Source: Fidelibacterota bacterium
Lineage (GTDB): Bacteria; Fidelibacterota; UBA8477; JABMPR01
Direction: 5' to 3'
Assembly (NCBI GenBank): GCA_021734325.1
Contig: JAIPJF010000004.1
Coordinates: 62,001 to 126,000 of the forward strand
DNA length: 64,000 nt
Shown here: positions 20,101 through 29,126 of the stretch, in pieces
Layout: each line of letters starts with the position of its first letter
Numbering within the stretch: position 1 is the stretch's first letter
The notes under the pieces: generated by a model
Database searches by the model: none
The model's input: only the letters and a program-made list of their open reading frames with translations
Told to the model about the DNA's origin: nothing
Translations under genes and position numbers: made by a program

Positions 20101-21354
20101 CGAAACACTTCTACAAAGAATTTGCTGGGCAGTGTCACCAAAATAATCCTTTAGTTGTTTCGCTGACCAAACCTCCATGATCTGCCGAGGCAAAGCTTGG
20201 CATCTGTTTTTAGCTGTCACCAAGCCCTTCTCCGATAGCAGAATCCGATTTGTATCTATCCCACGGATGAATCCTTCCTGAACAACCCTACGAAGTTGTT
20301 TAGCTGTTGTTGTTTCATCCTCACTGGGTGTAATAAGCAAGCGGTAGGCCTTCGCACGATCTTCATTGCTTAGACCACTATTTTGTATCCACCTGGTCAT
20401 CGTTGTCGCTGCAAGCTCACCGCTTTTCAGAAGTAACCATCTGTTAGTGGGTGAGAGGGCATTGTCCTTCAAGCCGCTCCTGGCAGGATCCTGAAGAAAG
20501 GGAGCATTGATGGCAAAAGGATTTTCTAAATCTAGTTGTGTTGGGAGGATGACGTATAGCTTTCCGGCCATACCAAGCACCAGCTCAATATGGAATCCAG
20601 GCAGATCCTCCCCGGGAGCAATATCTCTTTCAGATCTAATCTCTGCTTCCGCATCGGAGGGAAATTTGATCATATCAGATCTTACGTGAAGCATCCTTCT
20701 ACCATCACCATTTTTGAGCGAAACCCACTCACATCCAGAAACTGGACCGTCAGCTTGTCTTACCCAGCGGAGTTCTTCATCTTCAATAGTGAGTGAACGT
20801 AAGGTCTTGAAGAAAAGTATCGAAGCCGGATTATTTACCCATTCGGTAAAATTTCGGTTTAGCTCTTTTCCCTGGTCGTCGGTATTTACTGGGACTCTAA
20901 CTTCAGTCCAGCCATCCTCATGCTTATCTGAATTCGTCCATACTGGTAAAGTGAAATGCTTACGTTCAAACTTGACAGACAGAGTTTTTGTCCGCAAAAC
21001 TACAGGGTCACCCAAGCTAAAAGTGCTCTTAAACCCTATTCCTCTAAACCCGATTGTATGAAGCGTCCTTTTGTGGGAGTTCGCAAACTGGCAGACCGAA
21101 TCAAAGTCAGATTCAGTAAAATCAGCGCCATTATGCCGAAAGATGAATTCACCATTTTGAAATGAAGCAGTTGCCTCAGTTGCTCCTGCATCATCTGCAT
21201 TTTGCAGCAACTCTGAAAGAACATGTCTCGGGCTCTGGACCTGTATAAATAGTTGTTTCCAGGGTCCAGAAAGACCAGGGTCAGCATCAAGCTTTTGCCA
21301 GCGAAGCCGAGCTTCTTGTTCTATTCTACCAAAGTAGTCAGGAGCCTGCATCAT
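17194..21354 (-). CDS. Sacsin-like N-terminal GHKL ATPase domain protein
   Basis: 1386 aa; VLSELLQNADDAGATEA, HNGADFTESDFDSVCQFANSHK, IGFRGIGFKSTFSLGD; acidic linker then C-terminal domain. Confidence 0.8.
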   Translation of the reverse strand: MMQAPDYFGRIEQEARLRWQKLDADPGLSGPWKQLFIQVQSPRHVLSELLQNADDAGATEATASFQNGEFIFRHNGADFTESDFDSVCQFANSHKRTLHTIGFRGIGFKSTFSLGDPVVLRTKTLSVKFERKHFTLPVWTNSDKHEDGWTEVRVPVNTDDQGKELNRNFTEWVNNPASILFFKTLRSLTIEDEELRWVRQADGPVSGCEWVSLKNGDGRRMLHVRSDMIKFPSDAEAEIRSERDIAPGEDLPGFHIELVLGMAGKLYVILPTQLDLENPFAINAPFLQDPARSGLKDNALSPTNRWLLLKSGELAATTMTRWIQNSGLSNEDRAKAYRLLITPSEDETTTAKQLRRVVQEGFIRGIDTNRILLSEKGLVTAKNRCQALPRQIMEVWSAKQLKDYFGDTAQQILCRSVSSGAVEILTRYSLIVRTSKIDIISKLKIKKPPRPETFFKIFQLWSYLADEIADDWYRDNKKVAIVPVKGLKILLPYTEVIRLGEKRENLKENDWTYLTQYMLVLDQGWPKYITKLLRESETMPNGPTRVDIRKVQNLMETLELKSPSNTNTIMQRVGAIFFGSPKVSRKDAVKLAHIAARLRADVTDCFQFFTKDGNLAGKDEHVLADIEYRLEDIVPEDYRQAYFLHQDYHKDNLTCTHEEWVNWINSGRTSLVRFPPFIEYTDSWYYQQDDFVEALRIRGYSDQINKRYKSNHFEIVEPDFDSELREYWKSLSADDSAVYARVLEALLQDPQKPWEKALHARANHISQQGTRASVLTAQLYPLWIFRFRDLPCLEDSNGQISVPRELHCRTSANEAVLNVESFVRPDLDNENNRVLLEALGVLTTPVGPGNILAILAEFTSGKPSQVPDLQQWYRRLDRILSDVGTDMIEESIARFKANALIPTNQDEWATSEHVFLQADGSDDPGLPLIPEALNTLRMWQTLGVPERPTFELTLAWMESLPEGTSLESKTLQRLRIILPKQAEKVKAQSKHWLNANEEWVPLDALKYHYSTSSGIDAAALFIQYRQVIADCTMLSFDLEQSLFGDALEDLTMVLTFKLGEKTRIIGSATPKDWLSRFGELMSHVILDRQEDEIRVHEVARRMGQTFFQKAEKLTRAPQIGGAPVGTLQESNVLFFTNQVYHADLSDAKIMDAIVTELGRHLGHGEVIAALRDCYERPVAFVEEILRSRFTFLEDDLQEEETEDHFDSEDSSNNPEPPPVEDGDYSESEEPVSENDDKMIEPDKEAQDVNDNSNIPKPKPKNQPEPSLMDRYASEIGFLHTGNGLYLHGDGRRLEYDRTAVFKWQQVSNQGEILFKYGVFEKCWDIQPIEMTAEMWHSFQDYPENSGMLLLDLHGKPILIEGFDLKQMAEEHIIDLRPAKYRIVKKR

Positions 21355-24300
21355 CCTGGAGGGCTGGCTTTCGCAATAAGATCTGAGAAGTTATAGTTTA
21401 CGCTGGTAACACCGAAATCAGGTTCTCGCTTGAATGGTTTACGGATATAATGAACCGTGTGCTTATCCCCGTCAAATTCAACGATGACCAAGATAAACGC
21501 TTCCGGTTTATTCAGGGAGTACAGGATCTCATTTTTTGTCACTGTAATAGTTGGTGCCCCTGTGACCCTTCCTTTTGCTTCAATAAAGCGAATATTGCCT
21601 GTCTTCGGGTCTATGCTTTCAATATCATACCCCAGCTTTTCAGTTTCGCGATCTGTGGGCACATAGCCCAGTTTCCGCTCCTCTTCCATGATGATGTTTC
21701 TGGCTTTGGCCGCGGAGATCTGGGTATCCATGATATGTTTTGGTGGCGTGGCTGACTTGCCCTGAATAAGACGAATTAACCCAATAGGCGCTACCACTAA
21801 TCCACCCAGAATGACAGGCGGTTTCGCAGAAATCTTTTCTTGTAGCGCCAATTCATCCATTCGTTTTTGCAAGCGACCGGCTAAATCATCTGCTCGCCGT
21901 TGGGCTTCGATGGCGTTCATTTTCGGGTTATTTCTCCCCGCTTGTTCCTTGAGTTTGAGCTCCTGAGCTCGATGATCCCAATGATTGATTTCGCGGGTTA
22001 ACCTCTCCTTTACAGCAGCCCTGGTCTTAGCAATCCACTTTAGGCGAGGTCCTCGTACTTCATTCAGATGCTCCTGCACGAGTGTTTCAATTGCATGTTG
22101 CTGTGCTACAGTTTCGAGATCTTTAGTTACCCAACTGCATGCCTCATGATTCAGAATACTGCCAATATCCGGTTCTTCGCTTAATAATGCCCGATAATCC
22201 AGATACGGTGCATAGTGAAGATGATTTTTGTTGCCATCACTGTTTATTTGGACATAAAGCATTTGGCGAGATATATCCCGATGTGCTTTGTCGGCTGTGG
22301 TTTGAGCATCCTGGATGGAATGCTCGAGATAGAATATAACACGAGGTTTTATTCCGTAGTCTGACTCATCTACTAGTGTGGTCCCCCTTCGTAATAAATC
22401 GCGATGACGTTCCAAAACGAGATCAAGAGAAGCATCGAGTAAGGGGTGGCCCGGGCAAACGAATGCTGCTGGTGGGCGGCTATCTATATCAACAAGGTCT
22501 TTCTCAAACGTGATGCGTTCATAGCGTGGAGAAATAGCTGCACGTATTCCAATCTGTCGGTCCCGATTTTTTACAGGGGCTGGTACGTGGGTTATTTGAT
22601 ATCGTCGTTTTTCACGCTCTTTAGCGGTTCCGCCCAAACGTTTAAAAGATTCCAGGAAAAATGCTTCAATATAATGAGGCTGCAATCGGCGACTGTCAGC
22701 TCGCTCCATATCAATACGGACATTTCTTACCCGCTCGGTATCGAGAACATCATGCACCAAGGATTCATCCTCTAAGAGTCTATGGAGATGATCTGGATCG
22801 ACTGAGTCATCAATAACCCTGTCAAGACGTGCTTTTACTTCGGGATCCTCACCCATACGAATCGCTTCGATAAGAAGGGTGCGCAACGGTTTCCCTTCAA
22901 ATTCCAGTTTACCGAGAACATCGTACACCTGGCCCTTGAGGGATTCTCGAGCCTGTTCCAGCTTGTCCAAAAGTCTCCGATAGACGTCACCCTCCCTGGT
23001 CTCATCAGCCACAAGATTCCACAGGAAGCAGACATTTTTTTGTCCGATTCGATGGATACGGCCAAATCGTTGCTCCAGTCGATTCGGGTTCCAGGGGAGG
23101 TCATAATTAATCATCAAATGAGCACGTTGAAGGTTGATACCTTCGCCAGCTGCATCCGTCGCTAAAAGAATTTTTACTTCCGGGTCCACCTTGAAAGCTT
23201 CTTGTGCCTTTAAGCGTTCCTCGCGACCCATCCCGCCATGTATCATGACAATTGAACTCTCCGATCCCAGAAGTGTTGATATCCGTCTGAACAAGTACGA
23301 AAGAGTATCTCTATGCTCTGTGAACAGGACAAGCTTTTGGGTAGGAGATGATTCAAATGACTCAGGGACAACAGAATTAAATTTTCCTCCATTTTCAGCG
23401 ATTTGGTTGGCAATAATCTCTGGGGTGAATATTTCCTCTATTAGCTGCTTTACTTCGACCCATTTGGTATCTTCACCAGATCGCAATACCGCTTTTGCCA
23501 AACTTTCAAGGCGGGTAATTGTATTGATTTCAGCCTTCAGCTCATCAGCTGTTCGAGCTGCAGTAGCCTGGTCTAAGATTTCATCTTCAGCTGCTGCCAA
23601 TTCCTCCTCTGGGGCATCCTCAAGATCTTCCAAGTCTTCAAGGTCATAGCTGGGGTATTGAATCTCAAACACACCACGTTTCATAAGTTCGACTTCACGA
23701 AGTCTGGATTCCAGCCGATCCTTTCTGCGTGATAACGACTTGTAGATTGCCTCTGGGGAAGATGCGAGTCTACGCTGCAGAATGGTAAGGGCGAAACCAA
23801 CAGTACCCTTCCGCTTTTCGTTTTGGACGGCTTCAGCACGGTTAAATTCTTCACGGACGTAATCTGTCACCATTTTGTAGAGTTGGGCTTCTGCTGATGA
23901 TAGCTTAAATGGAACTGTCGTGGCAATTCTTTCAGGGAAGAGAGGCTTCCCATCAAACTTTACGAGATTCTCTTTCACCATGCGACGCATCAGGTCTGAA
24001 ACATCTGCACTATGAACGCCATCGCGAAACTTGCCTTCAAAGCGATCACTATCGATTAAAGACATGAAAAGCTGAAAATCTTCTTCCTTACCATTGTGGG
24101 GTGTGGCAGTCATAAGCAAAAAGTGCCTCGTCATCCCCCCTATGAGTTGTCCTAATCTGAATCTTTTTGTGTACTTCACCTCGCCACCAAAAAAGGACGC
24201 AGACATCTTGTGTGCTTCATCGACAACAACCAGATCCCATCGAGTATCGGGTACTGATAGTTTGGCTTGCACGTCCTCATTTCTTGAGAGTTTATCCAAC

Positions 24301-24914
24301 CTTGCTATCACCAGATCATTTTCAAGAAACCAATTGCCCGTTCTGGCTGATTCCAGTTTATCGTTCGTCAGGATCTCAAATGGAAGTTGAAATCGATTAT
24401 AGAGTTCATCCTGCCATTGTTCTGCAAGACTTCCTGGGCAAATGACCAGGCATCGTTTCAGGTCACCTCGAACAATCAATTCACGCATGAGTAAACCGGC
24501 CATGATGGTTTTACCTGCACCGGGATCATCAGCGAGGAGGAACCTGAGGGGTTGTCGTGGAAGCATTGCTTCATACACCGCTGTTATTTGGTGTGGCAGT
24601 GGGTCGACCTGGCTGGTGTGTACAGCAAGGAGTGGATCAAAAAGATGTGCCAACCGTATGCGGTGTGCCTCTGAAACGAGGCGAAACAAGTCACCTTCAG
24701 CATCAAAGCTCCATGGCCGGCCAATGTCAACAATTTCGTAATCATCAAGATTATTGCGAAAAATGAGCTGGCTATCCGTTCGACCTTCAGAATCCTCATA
24801 TATTAGTTTCAATGTTTCAGTACCGAACCATTGGGTGCTAACCACTTTCACTACTGAAGATGGAAGGATTCCACGTATGGTAGCGCCGGGTTTAATATCC
24901 TCAAGCTTTAGCAT
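21351..24914 (-). CDS. SNF2-type helicase with C-terminal DUF3883 nuclease-like domain (DrmD-like)
   Basis: 1187 aa; ADDPGAGKTIMAGLLMREL, VVDEAHK, QRFGRIHRIGQ; C-terminal GYDIESIDPKTGNIRFIEAKGRV; ATGA overlap with sacsin-like gene. Confidence 0.85.
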   Translation of the reverse strand: MLKLEDIKPGATIRGILPSSVVKVVSTQWFGTETLKLIYEDSEGRTDSQLIFRNNLDDYEIVDIGRPWSFDAEGDLFRLVSEAHRIRLAHLFDPLLAVHTSQVDPLPHQITAVYEAMLPRQPLRFLLADDPGAGKTIMAGLLMRELIVRGDLKRCLVICPGSLAEQWQDELYNRFQLPFEILTNDKLESARTGNWFLENDLVIARLDKLSRNEDVQAKLSVPDTRWDLVVVDEAHKMSASFFGGEVKYTKRFRLGQLIGGMTRHFLLMTATPHNGKEEDFQLFMSLIDSDRFEGKFRDGVHSADVSDLMRRMVKENLVKFDGKPLFPERIATTVPFKLSSAEAQLYKMVTDYVREEFNRAEAVQNEKRKGTVGFALTILQRRLASSPEAIYKSLSRRKDRLESRLREVELMKRGVFEIQYPSYDLEDLEDLEDAPEEELAAAEDEILDQATAARTADELKAEINTITRLESLAKAVLRSGEDTKWVEVKQLIEEIFTPEIIANQIAENGGKFNSVVPESFESSPTQKLVLFTEHRDTLSYLFRRISTLLGSESSIVMIHGGMGREERLKAQEAFKVDPEVKILLATDAAGEGINLQRAHLMINYDLPWNPNRLEQRFGRIHRIGQKNVCFLWNLVADETREGDVYRRLLDKLEQARESLKGQVYDVLGKLEFEGKPLRTLLIEAIRMGEDPEVKARLDRVIDDSVDPDHLHRLLEDESLVHDVLDTERVRNVRIDMERADSRRLQPHYIEAFFLESFKRLGGTAKEREKRRYQITHVPAPVKNRDRQIGIRAAISPRYERITFEKDLVDIDSRPPAAFVCPGHPLLDASLDLVLERHRDLLRRGTTLVDESDYGIKPRVIFYLEHSIQDAQTTADKAHRDISRQMLYVQINSDGNKNHLHYAPYLDYRALLSEEPDIGSILNHEACSWVTKDLETVAQQHAIETLVQEHLNEVRGPRLKWIAKTRAAVKERLTREINHWDHRAQELKLKEQAGRNNPKMNAIEAQRRADDLAGRLQKRMDELALQEKISAKPPVILGGLVVAPIGLIRLIQGKSATPPKHIMDTQISAAKARNIIMEEERKLGYVPTDRETEKLGYDIESIDPKTGNIRFIEAKGRVTGAPTITVTKNEILYSLNKPEAFILVIVEFDGDKHTVHYIRKPFKREPDFGVTSVNYNFSDLIAKASPPG

Positions 24915-24927
24915 GGCAATTCTCCCT

Positions 24928-25134
24928 TTATCGTCTTTTCCTGCTATCAGCAGCGCCTGATTTTACCCAGGCATCAATCTCGGCTTTATCGAACTTCAGA
25001 AGGCTCCCAACTTTATGTGCCGGCATGTGTTTCTTGGCCACCCACTTATAGGCCGTATCCTTCTTAATTCCCAAGTGCAAAGCTATTTCTTCAACAGAAA
25101 GCCAACGATCGTGATTAATCACATTCTTTCCCAT
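24928..25134 (-). CDS. Excisionase-family helix-turn-helix protein, copy A
   Basis: WLSVEEIALHLGIKKDTAYKWVAKKHMPAHKVGSLLKFDKAEIDAWVKS. Confidence 0.85.
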   Translation of the reverse strand: MGKNVINHDRWLSVEEIALHLGIKKDTAYKWVAKKHMPAHKVGSLLKFDKAEIDAWVKSGAADSRKRR

Positions 25135-25219
25135 GATAATCCCCTGTTTGAGTGCAGAAAATATACTCTCAGGAGATTAGGATGCAATGGGATTGGGTGG
25201 GACAATGTACAGGGTCTAT

Positions 25220-25585
25220 TCAATCGCCCCCGGTCAGGATCAGCAAGACTTCCCCTTGTATTCCGTCGGGGACACAAAAGGGAAAGGAACTGTCAAAGAA
25301 TCTTGTCTGGCATTCACTGTCAGCATGGTCGCCATGATAAAAATGAAGAGCCAGCTGCAGTTTGAGAAATTCCCGGTGCGCTTCCAGATACCATCCCAAC
25401 TCCCACAGGTCTCTGAGCAGGCTCTCCGCCGTTTTGTCACCATAGTCCGTCATGAAGGAGTGATAGGGCCGTGAAAAGTAAGGGATGTGAAGTTCTCTGG
25501 TGAGACCGGAGTAGGGGCTGGTGATCCTTACAATAATCTCAGATTCATTTCCATTGTTTGTTGGTTCACTCTGAGACCTCATCAC
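25220..25585 (-). CDS. Hypothetical small protein, copy A (paralogue of 29417-29815)
   Basis: Shared TSPYSGLT…LHIPYFSR…HSFMTDYGDKTAESLL…HADSEC.TRFFDSSFPFCVP; overlaps AlbA_2 gene by 20 nt. Confidence 0.7.
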   Translation of the reverse strand: MMRSQSEPTNNGNESEIIVRITSPYSGLTRELHIPYFSRPYHSFMTDYGDKTAESLLRDLWELGWYLEAHREFLKLQLALHFYHGDHADSECQTRFFDSSFPFCVPDGIQGEVLLILTGGD

Positions 25586-27068
25586 GCATGCACTTTAGAA
25601 GTTCGATTCCCTGTTCGCTGAGCCGATATTTTTGCAGACGGCTGTTTGGCTTTTCCGGAATGGTTCGCTCAATACTTCCATTCTCCAAAAGCCTGGTTAT
25701 CTGTTTATTCAGTTCGCCGGAAACCGTCTTGTGACCAAGCAATTTTGCCAGTTCCGCCTTTCCCCGAGGATCCTTCTTTAAAAACAAAAAGACTTTGGCC
25801 GCCAGCCGTGACTCTAGCCGTGACTCTAGCCGTGACTCTAGCCGTGACCCTGCCGTGATTACTTGCTCAGTGGCTTGGTCGTCACCGGGAGTTTCCTCCA
25901 CGGGAGCTGCTGTGGCCTTTTTGACAAATTGGAGTTGAAACTGCAGACCGGTTTCGCGCCAGCGGAATTCAATATCAGGATACTGCTCAAGGGAATCATG
26001 GATGAGTTTCAGCCCGTTGCCCCACTGATCAATCAGCCCGAGATGCTTGAAAACCGGTGCGATCACCTTATTGCGAATATCGGACTGCCGTGATTCCATT
26101 TGGGTGAAGTCAATGGATGGCAACAGTTGTCCCGGGTTGGTGATCTCGACCATGTCATCGTAGATGGCTATTTTTATGTCTTTGCCTGAGAGGGAGTAAT
26201 CACGATGCACAATGGCATTTCGGATCGCCTCCCGAATAGCGTCAGTGGGATATTCCCAAGAAGAGCGGGTGTAAACGCCTTTTACGCTAGCCTCTTTATT
26301 GATATGACGTAAAACGAATTCATAGGCTTGTTCAACCTGGTCCAGAATGTTGCCATCAAGGGTCTTTTGATCGATAAAGACGTCGCTTGTTGTTCCTTTG
26401 AAGCGGGCACATTCTGTTTTTCCATAGGGAAAGCGCTCCCGTTTCTGGGGTCCGTTTGATAACAGGACCAATGCATTGGTCGCAAGGACTTCCCCATTGT
26501 GGAGCTGTGTAAGATGGAGCTTGGCCAGAGTTGTTGCATCCAAAGCACTCTTCACGATGCTCTCGTAGAGTATCCGAAATCGAGAAAGGTCAAGATCATT
26601 GGCTGATATTCCAGGAATCGGTTCGCTGTCAAAGGAGACATTGCGCTTAAGGCGCTCCATTTCAACGATCATTTCCTCAGTGGCCACGCGATTGGATGAA
26701 CCAACCCGAATATAGGTGCCACCACTCTTTCCCAGCGATTTCAGATAATAGGGTGGTGTGTTTCCACGAAGAATCTGAACCGAGAGAATGAGTTTGTCAT
26801 CCACGTTGAATGTGGAAATGTCAGGCTGAATGAGGGGCACGATGTTATCGTGGATCATGCTGGCAATGGTTTCTTCAAGACTTAAAAGGTCCGCTTCGGC
26901 CACACCAAACACTTCACGCGGATCATCTTGAACCCCGACGAACAAGGTTCCTCCGGCATCATTGGAGAAGGCCACAATAGTCCTGCAAAGGTCCGCCTTG
27001 CTGGGGAGTTCCCGCTTGAACTCGATCCGGCGACCTTCTGGTAGATGAAGCAGCTCGTGAATATTCAT
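25566..27068 (-). CDS. AlbA_2 (Schlafen-like) ATP-binding/transcriptional regulator
   Basis: MNIHELLHLPEGRRIEFKREL…IVAFSNDAGGTLFVGVQDD; EAIRNAIVHRDYS; C-terminal winged-helix-like region. Confidence 0.85.
   Translation of the reverse strand: MNIHELLHLPEGRRIEFKRELPSKADLCRTIVAFSNDAGGTLFVGVQDDPREVFGVAEADLLSLEETIASMIHDNIVPLIQPDISTFNVDDKLILSVQILRGNTPPYYLKSLGKSGGTYIRVGSSNRVATEEMIVEMERLKRNVSFDSEPIPGISANDLDLSRFRILYESIVKSALDATTLAKLHLTQLHNGEVLATNALVLLSNGPQKRERFPYGKTECARFKGTTSDVFIDQKTLDGNILDQVEQAYEFVLRHINKEASVKGVYTRSSWEYPTDAIREAIRNAIVHRDYSLSGKDIKIAIYDDMVEITNPGQLLPSIDFTQMESRQSDIRNKVIAPVFKHLGLIDQWGNGLKLIHDSLEQYPDIEFRWRETGLQFQLQFVKKATAAPVEETPGDDQATEQVITAGSRLESRLESRLESRLAAKVFLFLKKDPRGKAELAKLLGHKTVSGELNKQITRLLENGSIERTIPEKPNSRLQKYRLSEQGIELLKCMRDEVSE
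25804..25851 (-). repeat. 12-bp in-frame tandem repeat (agccgtgactct, 4 copies, last with one mismatch) encoding RLES repeats
   Basis: Direct reading of 25804-25851; encodes ESRLESRLESRL in the AlbA_2 protein. Confidence 0.95.
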
Positions 27069-27204
27069 TCAAGACCCCAGCAGCAAGTTAAAGTGCCTGA
27101 TACCTTTTCGGTGTAAGCCTGGTACCTTTTTCAGAACCTTTTTGCTAAGCCGCTGATTATCAGGGGTCCCCTGGGTAGAAGCCTGGTACCTTTTTACTTT
27201 ATAA

Positions 27205-28677
27205 TCAATCACGGAGAAAGCCCTCCAGGATACTTTTGAATTTTTCCTCTGCTTTTTGACTCGCGGTCCAGGCTGCTTTCAGATCTGCCAGGGCTTCTTC
27301 CACACTGGGAAGATCGTCTTCAATTATCTTCTCCACATAGAGTGGAATGTTGAGGTTAAATTCATTTTCCTCGATCTCCGACATGTCAGCCAGGTGGACG
27401 TAATTCTCTACATCCTCGCCCCCTATAAACCACTTGTACAACTGTCTCACATGTTCTGGTTCAAGATAATTTTGAGCCCGTCCCACTCTGATCTGGTCTG
27501 AGCCATCAATAAATAGGACCTTATTGCGACGTTTGTCAGGTTTCGACCTTCTAAATATTAACACACAGGCTGCTAGCTGTGCTCCATAAAAGATATTGGG
27601 TCCTAATCCTATTGCAGCCTCCAGCAGATCTTGCTCTATAAGTGCCTGACGAATTCTTCCCTCGGCATTTTTCCGAAATAAAGCTCCATGAGGTAGAACC
27701 ACGGCCATTCTACCAGTAGCATTCATGGATGCAATCATATGCTGCACCCAGGCCATATCCCCATTCCCCTTTGGAGGTACCCCGGCAATGTTACGGCCAT
27801 AGGGATCATTCGCCCATGCACCGGCTCCCCAATCTTTCAAGGAAAAGGGTGGGTTGGCGATCACACAATCAAAGGTTTTCAGTCCATCGGCTTCAAAGAA
27901 GGCTGGATTGCGTAAGGTATCTCCCCGAAATATTTGAAAATCTTCGATCCCATGGAGAAACATATTCATGCGGGCGATGGAGCTGGAGGTCAGGTTTTTT
28001 TCCTGCCCATAAAGTTTCAGGGTACGGTAATCCTCGTTCTGTTCCCGCAGGTGATTGACACATTCCAGGAGCATACCACCGGTACCACATGCCGGGTCAT
28101 AAATGGTTTCTCCCTGATGGGGATCGAGGATCAATCCCAAAAGGTGAACGACTGATCTGGGGGTATAGAATTCACCGGCTTTTTTGTTGGTCAAGTCGGC
28201 AAAGTGTTTGATCAGGTATTCATAGGCTTGTCCCAGGAGGTCTACTTCAACACTCTGGTTCCCGAGGTTGTATTGGGAGAGGTGTTCAATGAGATCCACC
28301 ATGAGTCGATCTGAGAGTTTGTTTTTATTGCTCCATTGGGCATCCCCAAAGATTCCATAGAGATGATTCTGGTTGGCTTGCTCAATACCTCTTAGGGCCT
28401 TTTCAATAGCCAGACCAATGTTTGTCGTCTGCTCGCGAACATCGTTCCAGTGACATCCTTCAGGGATTTCAAAACGGTGGAATTCGGGGAGGGAGGCATA
28501 TTCCTCGTCCCCTTCTGAATCCTTTAGGGCTTGAGTATACTCTTCATCATAGACGTCTGAGATTCGCTTAAAAAACAGTAGCGGAAAGATGTAGACCTTG
28601 AAATCTGAAGCATCCACCGGACCTTTGAGTATCCAGGCTGCTTTGCTGAGATATTGTTCGAGTTGGGAGAGAGTCAT
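27205..28677 (-). CDS. hsdM: Type I restriction-modification methyltransferase subunit HsdM
   Basis: 490 aa; KKAGEFYTPRSVVHLL, DPACGTGGMLLE, ANPPFSLKDWG. Confidence 0.92.
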   Translation of the reverse strand: MTLSQLEQYLSKAAWILKGPVDASDFKVYIFPLLFFKRISDVYDEEYTQALKDSEGDEEYASLPEFHRFEIPEGCHWNDVREQTTNIGLAIEKALRGIEQANQNHLYGIFGDAQWSNKNKLSDRLMVDLIEHLSQYNLGNQSVEVDLLGQAYEYLIKHFADLTNKKAGEFYTPRSVVHLLGLILDPHQGETIYDPACGTGGMLLECVNHLREQNEDYRTLKLYGQEKNLTSSSIARMNMFLHGIEDFQIFRGDTLRNPAFFEADGLKTFDCVIANPPFSLKDWGAGAWANDPYGRNIAGVPPKGNGDMAWVQHMIASMNATGRMAVVLPHGALFRKNAEGRIRQALIEQDLLEAAIGLGPNIFYGAQLAACVLIFRRSKPDKRRNKVLFIDGSDQIRVGRAQNYLEPEHVRQLYKWFIGGEDVENYVHLADMSEIEENEFNLNIPLYVEKIIEDDLPSVEEALADLKAAWTASQKAEEKFKSILEGFLRD

Positions 28678-29111
28678 GATCTCTGGATTGCCTCAACGTA
28701 ATCACTAAAAGCAGGATAGGAAGAAAATTCACTTTTTAGCTTTGGCCATTCTCTCCGATATAGATCGTTGGCTAAAGTTTTCTTGAGTTCGTCCTCCCAA
28801 ATACTCCATATATTTTTTGATAAATATCTTTTATTCTGCAAATAGAATTCTTCTGAGCATAGATTCAAGTACTTCAGCATTGCCTCGCTTAGCTCACGAG
28901 ATTCTTGGGGTATGTGTTTTGCGCTATCTAATCTCCAGTAAATGGCACTATCTGGAAACTGGGACATTATTTGTTCATATCTTTTTGTATACTCAATAAA
29001 TAGCTGCGCATTTATTTGACGTTTATAGGCAATAACACCAATAATGAGACTGCCCGCAGCTACGGCGACGCCTATTAGCGTTGCTATTTGAATAAGAAGT
29101 TCAATGCTCAT
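28674..29111 (-). CDS. Small protein with N-terminal transmembrane helix
   Basis: 145 aa, IATLIGVAVAAGSLIIGVIAY; ATGA overlap with hsdM. Confidence 0.65.
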   Translation of the reverse strand: MSIELLIQIATLIGVAVAAGSLIIGVIAYKRQINAQLFIEYTKRYEQIMSQFPDSAIYWRLDSAKHIPQESRELSEAMLKYLNLCSEEFYLQNKRYLSKNIWSIWEDELKKTLANDLYRREWPKLKSEFSSYPAFSDYVEAIQRS

Positions 29112-29126
29112 AGTCTATTGATTCCA

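Noticed and set aside
12021-24799. Numerous 60-170 aa antisense or alternate-frame ORFs over the large island genes
   Set aside because: Contained within long, clearly coding frames with recognisable motifs.
7285-24914. Calling the locus BREX or DISARM
   Set aside because: No PglZ, BrxL, DrmA or DrmB visible; only individual components resemble those systems.
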